Assembly (NCBI RefSeq): GCF_000760935.2
Contig: NZ_CP049744.1
Location: 2,283,001 to 2,347,000, forward strand
Reading direction: 5' to 3'
Source: Rhodococcoides fascians A25f
GTDB lineage: Bacteria; Actinomycetota; Actinomycetes; Mycobacteriales; Mycobacteriaceae
DNA: 64,000 nt
Shown: piece after piece, positions 28,381-35,681 of the stretch
Position numbering within the stretch: the stretch's first letter is position 1
Layout: the number at the start of each line of letters is the position of its first letter
Notes under the pieces: generated by a model
Told to the model about the DNA's origin: nothing
Databases searched by the model: none
The model's input: only the letters and a program-made list of their open reading frames with translations
Position numbers and translations under genes: made by a program

Positions 28381-29658
28381 CTAGGAGAGGACCTTCGCCA
28401 CTGCACTTTCGATGATGTCCAGGCCGCGGTCGAGCTCGTCGATCGTTGTGGTCAACGGGGGAAGAAGCTTGACGACCTCGTCCTTGGGGCCTGCGGTCTC
28501 GACGAGCAGACGCTCGTCGTAGCAGAGCTGAGACACCTTGCCGGCCAACTCGGCGTCGTCGAACACCAAGGCCTGGACCATGCCGCGACCGCGGGTCGAG
28601 ATGCCGTCGAACTTGGCGCACAGCTTGATGAACCGATCCTGGATGTGCTCGCCCTTGGCGAGGGTTTCCTTCTCGAACTTGTCGTCGGACCAGTAGTGGT
28701 CGATGGCTGCCTTCGCCGTGACGAACGACGGGTTGAAGCCGCGGAAGGTGCCGTTGTGCTCACCCGGTGCCCAGACGTCCAGCTCGGGCTTGAACAGTGT
28801 CAGCGCCAGCGGCATGCCGTAGCCGCCGATGGACTTCGACAGGGTGACGATGTCCGGGGTGATGCCGGCTTCCTCGAACGAGAAGAACTGGCCGGTGCGG
28901 CCGCAGCCCATCTGCACGTCGTCGACGATCAGCAGAATTTCGCGTCGCGAGCACAGTTCGGCCAACGCGCGCAACCACTCCGGACGTGCGACGTTGATTC
29001 CGCCCTCGCCCTGAATGGTCTCCACGATCACCGCGGCCGGACGGTTGAATCCACTGCCCGAGTCGTCGAGAACGCGCTCGAACCACTGGAAGTCCTCGGT
29101 GACGCCGCCGAAGTAGTTGTCGTACGGCATCGGAGTGGTGTGCACCAATGGAATTCCGGCGCCAGCTCGCTTCATCGAGTTGCCGGTGACCGACAACGCG
29201 CCGAGTGTCATGCCGTGGAATGCGTTGGTGAAGTTGATGATCGCCTCGCGGCCGGTGACCTTGCGAGCGAGCTTGAGCGCTGCCTCGACGGTGTTGGTGC
29301 CTGTCGGGCCGGGGAACTGAACTTTGTAGTCCAGGCCGCGGGGGTCGAGGATGTTCTTCTTGAACGACTCGAGGAACTCACGCTTGGCGACGGTGGACAT
29401 GTCGAGTCCGTGGGTGATGCCATCGCTGGTGATGTAGTCCACCAACGCGCTCTTGATCATGTCGTTGTTGTGGCCGTAGTTGAGTGCGCCTGCGCCACCG
29501 AAGAAATCGAGGTAGTCGTTACCGTTCTCGTCGGTGATGACCGAGTTCTTCGCGGTGGTGAACACGGCGGGCCACTGGCGACTGTAGCTACGCACGCCGG
29601 ACTCGACGGTCTCGAATACATCGGGCTTCTCTGTTGTCACTGTGTTCTTTTCGGTCAT
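28381..29658 (-). CDS. ectB: diaminobutyrate--2-oxoglutarate aminotransferase (internal start within the EctA-EctB frame)
   Basis: This 425-residue class III PLP aminotransferase converts aspartate semialdehyde and glutamate to 2,4-diaminobutyrate, the first committed ectoine step. Motifs are FFGGAGALNYGHNN, QFPGPTGTNTVEAALKLAR, VDDVQMGCGRTG and the PLP lysine in TLSKSIGGYGMP. The length from ATG 29658 equals normal stand-alone EctB. GAAAGGA (29670-29676) lies 11 nt upstream, so independent initiation is likely even though the frame is open into EctA. Confidence 0.93.
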   Translation of the reverse strand: MTEKNTVTTEKPDVFETVESGVRSYSRQWPAVFTTAKNSVITDENGNDYLDFFGGAGALNYGHNNDMIKSALVDYITSDGITHGLDMSTVAKREFLESFKKNILDPRGLDYKVQFPGPTGTNTVEAALKLARKVTGREAIINFTNAFHGMTLGALSVTGNSMKRAGAGIPLVHTTPMPYDNYFGGVTEDFQWFERVLDDSGSGFNRPAAVIVETIQGEGGINVARPEWLRALAELCSRREILLIVDDVQMGCGRTGQFFSFEEAGITPDIVTLSKSIGGYGMPLALTLFKPELDVWAPGEHNGTFRGFNPSFVTAKAAIDHYWSDDKFEKETLAKGEHIQDRFIKLCAKFDGISTRGRGMVQALVFDDAELAGKVSQLCYDERLLVETAGPKDEVVKLLPPLTTTIDELDRGLDIIESAVAKVLS

Positions 29659-30207
29659 GTTCTGCTTGTTCCTTTCGTAATTCCGCGATGCGTCGGGGCC
29701 CACTGTGTAGAGCTCTTCGGCTTCGTGGCTATCAGGGAAATCGTTGGGCGCGAACAAATCCGACCTGACGATGTCGGTGCCTCGCTTACGTGCGAGGCTC
29801 GTGAAGGTTGCGATGGACGCTTCGTTGTCCGGGCTGATCGTCGTTTCCAGATGCGTGATGCCCTGTGGTTCGAGGCGGTCGAGCAGCTCCATCAGCATGC
29901 GACCGGCAAGTCCCTTGCCACGCTGGTCCGCATCCACGGCGACCTGCCACACGAACAGTGTGCGCGGGGCGTCCTGGCGGATGTATCCGGTGACGAAACC
30001 GACTGCGCGGCCGTCGATATCGGATACGACGGTGGTGGCCGCGAAATCACGGCACCACAACACGTACGAGTAGCTGGAATTGAGATCCAGAACTCGCGAA
30101 TCTCTTGCGATCTCCCAGAGCCGGACTCCGTCGGAGATCTGTGGCTTACGAAACTTCACTGCGTCCGGCGCAGTGAGCGGGGTACCTCTCAGCAATGCGG
30201 GCTTCAT
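28381..30207 (-). CDS. ectA: EctA-EctB continuous frame: diaminobutyrate acetyltransferase joined to diaminobutyrate aminotransferase
   Basis: The frame encodes 608 residues with no stop between two normally separate enzymes. Residues 1-183 are EctA, a GNAT acetyltransferase (VLDLNSSYSYVLWCRDFA, VAVDADQRGKGLAGRML for acetyl-CoA binding, ETTISPDNEASIALF-type text) ending in EELYTVGP. A linker DASRNYERNKQN follows, then the EctB methionine at residue 184. EctA acetylates L-2,4-diaminobutyrate, which EctB makes. The linker codons include the SD-like GAAAGGA for ectB. Separate translation of EctB plus a read-through fusion are both possible. ATG 30207 gives usual EctA length; ATG 30279, 8 nt after a TAACCT box, is an alternative. 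Confidence 0.85.
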   Translation of the reverse strand: MKPALLRGTPLTAPDAVKFRKPQISDGVRLWEIARDSRVLDLNSSYSYVLWCRDFAATTVVSDIDGRAVGFVTGYIRQDAPRTLFVWQVAVDADQRGKGLAGRMLMELLDRLEPQGITHLETTISPDNEASIATFTSLARKRGTDIVRSDLFAPNDFPDSHEAEELYTVGPDASRNYERNKQNMTEKNTVTTEKPDVFETVESGVRSYSRQWPAVFTTAKNSVITDENGNDYLDFFGGAGALNYGHNNDMIKSALVDYITSDGITHGLDMSTVAKREFLESFKKNILDPRGLDYKVQFPGPTGTNTVEAALKLARKVTGREAIINFTNAFHGMTLGALSVTGNSMKRAGAGIPLVHTTPMPYDNYFGGVTEDFQWFERVLDDSGSGFNRPAAVIVETIQGEGGINVARPEWLRALAELCSRREILLIVDDVQMGCGRTGQFFSFEEAGITPDIVTLSKSIGGYGMPLALTLFKPELDVWAPGEHNGTFRGFNPSFVTAKAAIDHYWSDDKFEKETLAKGEHIQDRFIKLCAKFDGISTRGRGMVQALVFDDAELAGKVSQLCYDERLLVETAGPKDEVVKLLPPLTTTIDELDRGLDIIESAVAKVLS

Positions 30208-30287
30208 AGGAAATACAAACGTAACAACGTTGCCCAGGCATATCGACTGCGCCGGGAAATCGACCCCGGAAACGGACATGCTTCCCC

Positions 30288-30316
30288 AGGTTAACCGACG
30301 AATGTGATGGTGCTCA
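30288..30316 (-). promoter_or_regulatory. candidate ectA promoter
   Basis: On the minus strand TAACCT (30288-30293) is preceded after 17 bp by TGAGCA (30311-30316). The -10 is good and the -35 weak. Ectoine genes are usually induced by osmotic stress. No specific osmotic or sigma-factor element was recognised. Confidence 0.4.
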
Positions 30317-30382
30317 CACGATCGGCGCCCGGCAGGCGTTACCCAGAAATGCGCGGTATAAACCCCGGTTTGCCGAGAATCT

Positions 30383-32500
30383 TCATTTCGGTGTTGCGAG
30401 CGCGAACGGCAACACCGCCAGAGCACCCGCTGACGTCAGAGCAGACGTGGCACAGGTGAACGTCCACCCGGTGTCGGTCAGCAGATCGATCAACAGAATC
30501 GGCCCTGGCACGGACGATACGTCCGGAACCTCCCACGAGTCCACCAGGCCGGCGACCCGAAACGCGGAATTAGCGGCCGATACCGGCGGGTGACCGGGCC
30601 TGACCTGCATCATCCCCAGATCCTGCAACTTGCCGACGGCTGCCAATCGCGCGGCGATCGACCGCACCAGCAGCGGGTGAGTGGGGGAGTCGAGGGCGAG
30701 AACGGCAGCGGGCCGCTGCTTCCAGTCCCAATTGGCCAGCACTGTGATGCAGGCTTTCTCGAGAGCATCGGTGGCAGGGGCATCGGGCGCGTCCAGCAGA
30801 GCCCGCAAGCGGCTACCCCAACCCAGGTCGGTCAAGCGACCCAACACACGTCCCGGCTCGTGCGGATCTGCGATCTTGCCCGAGAGGGATACACCCAGCT
30901 TCTTCATGCCGCTCGGCCACTGCTTTCTCGGCTGCAGGTCGATGCCCGGCCGATCCAGCCGTGCTCTTGCCGAATCGACCGAGGCCGCGTCGACGGAAGC
31001 GGACAGGTGCTCACCCGTGCAGTTGTCACACCGTCCGCAGCGATCGGACTCGCTGCCCGGTGCGCCGAGGTCGGGATCGTCGAGCTGCCGACGCAGGAAC
31101 TCCATCCGGCACCCGTCGGTGCTCTGGTAGTCGAGCATGGCCTGCTGTTCGCGGTCCCTCGCTTGTTCGAGGCGCTCGTAACGGTCCGCGTCGTACGTCC
31201 ACTGTTCCCCGGTGGCCATCCAGCCGCCACGAACGCGTCTGACCGCTCCGTCGACGTCGAGGACCTTGAGGACCATCTCGAGCCTGCTGCGGTTCAGCTC
31301 GACCAGCGGCTCCAGTGCCTGCGTCGATTGAGCCTTCTCGGTGTTCAAGGCCTCTATGACCTGCCGCACCAGATGTTCGCGGGGGAAGGCGACCGAGGCG
31401 AAGTAGCTCCAGATCTGCCGATCCTCGTGGCCGGGAAGCAGCACCACGTCGGCTCGTTCCGTGGCGCGCCCGGCACGGCCGACCTGCTGGTAGTACGAAA
31501 TCGGAGACGATGGAGCCCCCATGTGCACCACGAAACCGAGATCGGGCTTGTCGAACCCCATGCCGAGCGCGGACGTGGCGACGAGTGCCTTGACTCGGTT
31601 GGCGAGCAGATCACCTTCGAGCGATTCGCGCTCCGTGGGGTCCGTTTGACCGGTGTACGACGCAACGACGTGGCCCTGATCGGTCAACAGAGCCGCGAGG
31701 TCCTTGGCCGCCGACACCGTCAGGGTGTAGATGATTCCGGACCCGGGCAGAGTCTTCAGGTGATCGCCGAGCCAGGCGGCCCGTTCGGTGGCGTTGTCGA
31801 TCTTCACCACCGCCATGCGCAGCGAATCGCGGGCGAGCCCGCCGCGCAGTACGAGCGTGTCGCCACCGCCGACACCCAGCTGTGCCGCAACGTCGTCCAC
31901 CACGCGGTCGTTGGCCGTTGCGGTGGTCGCGAGTACGGGAATACCGTCGCGCAGCTCGGCGATCAGGGTGCGGATACGCCGGTAGTCCGGCCTGAAATCG
32001 TGGCCCCAATCCGAGACGCAGTGCGCCTCGTCGACCACAACCAGGCCGGCGTCCCCGGCCAGGGACGGCAGCACCTGATCGCGGAAATCGGGGTTGTTCA
32101 AACGCTCGGGACTGACCAGCAACACATCGAGCTCACCGGAGTTGACCTGCTGGTGAATGTCGTCCCATTCGGTCATGTTCCCCGAGTTGATCGTGGCTGC
32201 CCGAACGCCTGCGCGCTCTGCGGAGGCCACCTGATTACGCATCAAAGCCAACAAGGGGGAGACGATGACCGTAGGACCCAGGCCCTGAGCGCGTAGAAGC
32301 TTCGCGGCGATGAAGTACACGGCAGACTTTCCCCAGCCTGTTCGCTGCACCACCAGAGCACGTCGACGGTGCACCACCAGGGCCTCGATCGCCGTCCACT
32401 GGTCGTCCCGCAGCACAGCGTCGGGGCCGGCGAGCTCGCGCAACAACCTTTCGGCGTCATCGCGCAAGTTGCCCACGGTCGCGTGCGTCGCTGTCGTCAT
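30383..32500 (-). CDS. recQ: RecQ-family ATP-dependent DNA helicase with C-terminal PRTase-like segment
   Basis: This 705-residue helicase has Walker A TGWGKS (54-59), the DEAH box in VVDEAHCVSDWGHDFRPDY, motif VI QQVGRAGRA and a zinc-binding cysteine cluster (CGRCDNC). The C-terminal 40 residues, PILLIDLLTDTGWT and following, resemble the PRPP loop of phosphoribosyltransferases found in this actinobacterial RecQ type. The second acidic residue of the usual DD pair is leucine here. ATG 32500 is preferred because CACGAT stands 7 nt before it. Two earlier starts (32509, 32530) exist. Confidence 0.9.
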   Translation of the reverse strand: MTTATHATVGNLRDDAERLLRELAGPDAVLRDDQWTAIEALVVHRRRALVVQRTGWGKSAVYFIAAKLLRAQGLGPTVIVSPLLALMRNQVASAERAGVRAATINSGNMTEWDDIHQQVNSGELDVLLVSPERLNNPDFRDQVLPSLAGDAGLVVVDEAHCVSDWGHDFRPDYRRIRTLIAELRDGIPVLATTATANDRVVDDVAAQLGVGGGDTLVLRGGLARDSLRMAVVKIDNATERAAWLGDHLKTLPGSGIIYTLTVSAAKDLAALLTDQGHVVASYTGQTDPTERESLEGDLLANRVKALVATSALGMGFDKPDLGFVVHMGAPSSPISYYQQVGRAGRATERADVVLLPGHEDRQIWSYFASVAFPREHLVRQVIEALNTEKAQSTQALEPLVELNRSRLEMVLKVLDVDGAVRRVRGGWMATGEQWTYDADRYERLEQARDREQQAMLDYQSTDGCRMEFLRRQLDDPDLGAPGSESDRCGRCDNCTGEHLSASVDAASVDSARARLDRPGIDLQPRKQWPSGMKKLGVSLSGKIADPHEPGRVLGRLTDLGWGSRLRALLDAPDAPATDALEKACITVLANWDWKQRPAAVLALDSPTHPLLVRSIAARLAAVGKLQDLGMMQVRPGHPPVSAANSAFRVAGLVDSWEVPDVSSVPGPILLIDLLTDTGWTFTCATSALTSAGALAVLPFALATPK

Positions 32501-32552
32501 ACCGTCCATCGTGCAGCATCGGTACGACAAGGGACCGTGCTGCGTGCTCCTC

Positions 32553-32578
32553 GTTCGTTCCGCAAGCTCCAGTCAGGC
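32553..32578 (-). repeat. dispersed repeat, diverged copy after the VOC gene
   Basis: Read on the minus strand, the 17-bp core TGGAGCTTGCGGAACGA (32555-32571) follows the VOC stop codon directly. It matches the core at 12441-12457 except for two adjacent positions. Both intergenic copies are in the sense direction of the gene they follow. Confidence 0.6.
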
Positions 32579-32977
32579 TTGGCTGACGCGCACCATGTTT
32601 CCGGCCGGATCGCGGAAGGCTGCGTCGCGCGCACCCCACGGCTGACTCGTCGGTTCCTGCAGAATCTCGGCGGTACCTGCCGCTCGGATCTTTTCGAACG
32701 CTCCGTCGAGGTCATCGGCACGGAAGAGCAAGCCCGGCATCTCGCCCTTGGCGAGCAGAGCCGCGATCTGATCGCCGAGCTCCTGCGAGCGGCCCGCGTG
32801 CGGCTGCGACAACACGATCTCGATCTCGGGTTGATCGCTGGGAGACAACGTGATCCAGCGATAGCCGTCGTTGGCGACCTCGCTCTTCACCTCGAGTCCG
32901 AGGGCGTCGCGATAGAAGGCCAAGGAGGCATCGGGGTCGTCGGTGTAGATGTGTACGTGGCTCAGTGAGAGTGTCAT
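32573..32977 (-). CDS. VOC (glyoxalase/bleomycin-resistance) superfamily protein
   Basis: This 134-residue protein contains two beta-alpha-beta-beta-beta modules: HVHIYTDDPDASLAFYRDALGLEV at the start and GARDAAFRDPAGNMVRV near the end. The fold is that of glyoxalase I, extradiol dioxygenases and antibiotic-binding proteins. The substrate cannot be read from sequence. TAGCCT stands 6 nt before the ATG, so the transcript is probably leaderless. The promoter lies in the 3' end of the AraC-family gene 9 bp upstream. Confidence 0.8.
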   Translation of the reverse strand: MTLSLSHVHIYTDDPDASLAFYRDALGLEVKSEVANDGYRWITLSPSDQPEIEIVLSQPHAGRSQELGDQIAALLAKGEMPGLLFRADDLDGAFEKIRAAGTAEILQEPTSQPWGARDAAFRDPAGNMVRVSQA

Positions 32978-32986
32978 GACGCAAGG

Positions 32987-33454
32987 CTAGAACGCCCCGG
33001 TCGTCGTTGCTTCTCCGATTCTGCTCGGTTCGGTGGCGGTGTCGGCTGCAGCGGTGCCACGCATCGGCCGACCTAGAACCATGGCTCGGCAACTCGGTAC
33101 CGCTCGGCTGTCGCGGTGATCACGGGCGCGATATGCGCTGGGCGTCTCGCCGACGATCTCGGTGAACCGTGAACTGAAGGAACCGAGGCTGGTGCAACCC
33201 ACCGCGAAGCATGCTTCGGTGACGGTCATATCTCCCCGGCGCAGCAGGGCCTTGGCGCGCTCGATTCTTCGGGTCATCAGATGGGCGTACGGCGTCTCCC
33301 CGTATGCCTCGCGGAAGCGGCGGCTGAAGTGCGCGGTGGACATCAGTGCCGTGCGGGCGAGGGTCGGCACGTCGAGAGGTTCGGCGAAGTCGCGGTCCAT
33401 CCGATCACGTGCGCGACGCAACAGTCGGAGTTCGTTCACGTCCGGAGCGTTCAT
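32987..33454 (-). CDS. AraC-family transcriptional regulator
   Basis: This 155-residue protein consists mainly of the AraC double helix-turn-helix: DVPTLARTALMSTAHFSRRFREAYGETPYAHL and VTEACFAVGCTSLGSFSSRFTEIVGETPSAYR. There is no separate effector domain, only a 40-residue tail. The ATG at 33454 overlaps the kinase stop (ATGA), so it is the second gene of a kinase-regulator operon. Small AraC proteins next to a VOC gene are common and suggest local control. Confidence 0.85.
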   Translation of the reverse strand: MNAPDVNELRLLRRARDRMDRDFAEPLDVPTLARTALMSTAHFSRRFREAYGETPYAHLMTRRIERAKALLRRGDMTVTEACFAVGCTSLGSFSSRFTEIVGETPSAYRARDHRDSRAVPSCRAMVLGRPMRGTAAADTATEPSRIGEATTTGAF

Positions 33455-34323
33455 CGAGCGGCCGCATCGCGAAGTGCGTCTATCTCGGTCCGGGTTCCCG
33501 AGGAAGCGCTCGCCCCGGGTCTCGTGGCGGCGAAAGAACCTGCAGTGGTTGCCCATTCGACTGCCGCGCGTGGTCCGGCGGACCACGATGCAGCGAGCGC
33601 CCCGGCGAACGCATCTCCGGCACCGGTGGTATCGACTGCCTCGATTCGTGGTGCCGACACCTCGAACGATTCGGATCCGCGGTACCGGGCACCCTTGGCC
33701 CCCAGGGTGGTCACCACTTGTTCCACCTCGTCCGCTCGGTGTCCGATGCGAGCTTCCTCGGCCTCGTTGACCACGAGGACGTCGGTGGCCGCAATCAGGG
33801 CGTCGGGTAAGTCCTGTACCGGTGAGGGATTGAGCATCGTGATCACACCGCGAGAGTGCGCGAACTCGAATGCGGCGACCACGGTATCGATGGGAATCTC
33901 CAACTGGCACAGTAGGATATCGGCGTCTGCGATGGCGGTGCGGTCGTCGTCGTCGAGATCGCGGACGGTGTCGTTGGCGCCGGGGACGACGACGATGCTG
34001 TTCTCGGCACTGTCGTCGACGGTGATGGTGGCGATCCCACTCGAACCAGCAGCGGTACGCACTGCAGTGTCGTCGATGCCTGCGGCCGTGAGCGTGTGGC
34101 GCAGCGTTACTCCGAATTCGTCGTCTCCGACGGCTCCGAGGAAGGCGACCGACGATCCGGCTTTCGCAGCAGCAATGGCCTGATTGGCACCTTTACCGCC
34201 CGGGGTGGTGGTGAAGGACGTCCCCATCACGGTTTCGCCCGGATCGGGCAGGGACGGAGTGCGAGTGATCAGGTCCATGTTGATGCTGCCGAGAACGACG
34301 ATGCGGGGGTTCGAGGCGGACAC
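33451..34323 (-). CDS. rbsK: PfkB-family carbohydrate kinase (ribokinase-like)
   Basis: This 290-residue kinase shows the PfkB N-terminal signature GGKGANQAIAAAKAG and the C-terminal catalytic DTTGAGDAFAGALA, which fit ribokinase. GTG 34323 is chosen because TACAGT (34330-34335, minus strand) stands 6 nt before it. No ribose transporter is nearby, so the sugar is uncertain. It is divergent from the aminotransferase gene across a 92-bp region containing the GATTGTTGACAATC palindrome. Confidence 0.82.
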   Translation of the reverse strand: MSASNPRIVVLGSINMDLITRTPSLPDPGETVMGTSFTTTPGGKGANQAIAAAKAGSSVAFLGAVGDDEFGVTLRHTLTAAGIDDTAVRTAAGSSGIATITVDDSAENSIVVVPGANDTVRDLDDDDRTAIADADILLCQLEIPIDTVVAAFEFAHSRGVITMLNPSPVQDLPDALIAATDVLVVNEAEEARIGHRADEVEQVVTTLGAKGARYRGSESFEVSAPRIEAVDTTGAGDAFAGALAASWSAGPRAAVEWATTAGSFAATRPGASASSGTRTEIDALRDAAAR

Positions 34324-34374
34324 GAACGAACTGTATCTCTCCCCGAGCCCGACTCGATGGAAATGCGAATTGCA

Positions 34375-34388
34375 GATTGTTGACAATC
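34375..34388. promoter_or_regulatory. candidate GntR operator, copy 1
   Basis: GATTGTTGACAATC is a perfect inverted repeat (GATTGT-TG-ACAATC) that covers the first -35 base and most of the hexamer of the aminotransferase promoter. The same half sites occur at 40848-40861. The TTGTNNACAA core fits FadR-subfamily GntR operators. Confidence 0.7.
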
Positions 34389-34408
34389 GGAAACGCGTGA
34401 GTGACGAT
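34380..34408 (+). promoter_or_regulatory. promoter of the aminotransferase operon (leaderless)
   Basis: TTGACA (34380-34385), a 17-bp spacer and GACGAT (34403-34408) are followed 7 nt later by the ATG at 34416. The consensus -35 is half of the GntR palindrome, so repressor binding would block it. Confidence 0.65.
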
Positions 34409-34415
34409 GGCAGTC

Positions 34416-35681
34416 ATGACAGCGTCGACTCGTACCCACCTCAGCCCGGCACTCAAGCAGGCGACCCCGATCGTCGTCGATCACGGAAAGGGCAGCTGGA
34501 TCATCGGTACGGACGGGCGCAAGTACCTCGACTTCACCACTGGAATCGGTGTCACCAGTACCGGGCACTGCCATCCGCGCGTGGTCGAGGCCGCGCGCGA
34601 GCAGGTGGGCAAGATCATCCACGCGCAGTACACGACCGTCATGCACCAACCGCTACTGGAGTTGACCGACAAGCTCGGCGAGGTACTGCCGGCCGGGCTC
34701 GACAGCGTGTTCTACGCCAACTCCGGCTCCGAGGCCGTCGAGGCGTCGATTCGATTGGCACGCATGGCAACCGGGCGACCCAACATCATCGCCTTCCACG
34801 GAGGATTTCACGGACGCACGGTAGCGGCCGCATCGTTGACCACCGCTGGAACCAAATTTCGCTCCGGCTTCTCGCCGATCATGGGGGGAGTGCACATCGC
34901 ACCGTTCCCGTACGCGTTCCGGTACGGCTGGGACATGGACACCGCGGTCGCCTTCGCGCTGAAGGAACTCGACTACCTGCTGATGACGATGTCGAGCCCC
35001 GCCGACACCGCCGCGTTCATCATCGAACCGGTTCTCGGTGACGGTGGATACCTGCCCACGCCGCCCGAATTTCTCGAAGGGCTGCGGGAACGCGCCGACA
35101 CGCACGGCATCGTGCTGATCGTCGACGAGGTGCAAGCAGGTGTCGGGCGTACCGGAAAGTTCTGGGGGCACCAGCACTCGTCGATCACACCGGACATCGT
35201 CATCACCGCGAAAGGGCTCGCCAGCGGATTTCCGATCTCTGCCATCGCGGCATCGACCGAGCTGATGAGCAAGGCATGGCCGGGTTCTCAGGGCGGAACC
35301 TACGGCGGCAATGCCGTCGCCGCCGCTGCCGGCGTCGCCACCCTCGATGTCGTGCGCGACGAGGGTCTTGTCGCCAATGCAGCCGTCCAGGGCAAGGTTC
35401 TGCTCGACGGCCTGCTCGCACTGAAGGCAGAGCACTCGGCCATCGGTGATGCACGTGGACTGGGCCTGATGCAGGCGCTCGAATTCGTCGACAGTGCAGG
35501 CAATCCCGATGCTGCCGCCGCCCTCCGCGTACAGCAGGGCGCGATCGACGAAGGGCTGTTGCTGCTCACGTGCGGGGCGCTCGGCAACGTGGTCCGGATC
35601 ATTCCCGCGCTGATCGTGAACGACGACGAGATGCGGCAGGGCATCGACGCGCTGTCGCGAACGCTGAAGAACGTGCTGTGA
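34416..35681 (+). CDS. class III (GabT-like) aminotransferase
   Basis: This 421-residue PLP enzyme of the 4-aminobutyrate/ornithine aminotransferase group has VFYANSGSEAVEASIRLAR, the aspartate in LIVDEVQAGVGRTG and the PLP lysine K266 in ITAKGLASG. Annotated relatives act on 4-aminobutyrate. In this setting it could instead be the diaminobutyrate transaminase of ectoine breakdown (DoeD). The start at 34416 rather than GTG 34401 or ATG 34407 follows from the promoter position. It is the first gene of an operon with the oxidoreductase, the aldehyde dehydrogenase and probably the GntR gene. Its stop overlaps the next start (GTGA). Confidence 0.85.
   Translation: MTASTRTHLSPALKQATPIVVDHGKGSWIIGTDGRKYLDFTTGIGVTSTGHCHPRVVEAAREQVGKIIHAQYTTVMHQPLLELTDKLGEVLPAGLDSVFYANSGSEAVEASIRLARMATGRPNIIAFHGGFHGRTVAAASLTTAGTKFRSGFSPIMGGVHIAPFPYAFRYGWDMDTAVAFALKELDYLLMTMSSPADTAAFIIEPVLGDGGYLPTPPEFLEGLRERADTHGIVLIVDEVQAGVGRTGKFWGHQHSSITPDIVITAKGLASGFPISAIAASTELMSKAWPGSQGGTYGGNAVAAAAGVATLDVVRDEGLVANAAVQGKVLLDGLLALKAEHSAIGDARGLGLMQALEFVDSAGNPDAAAALRVQQGAIDEGLLLLTCGALGNVVRIIPALIVNDDEMRQGIDALSRTLKNVL

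Noticed and set aside
28189..30294. 701-codon plus-strand frame over ectABC
   Set aside because: Shadow of the ectoine genes on the other strand, with no recognisable domain.
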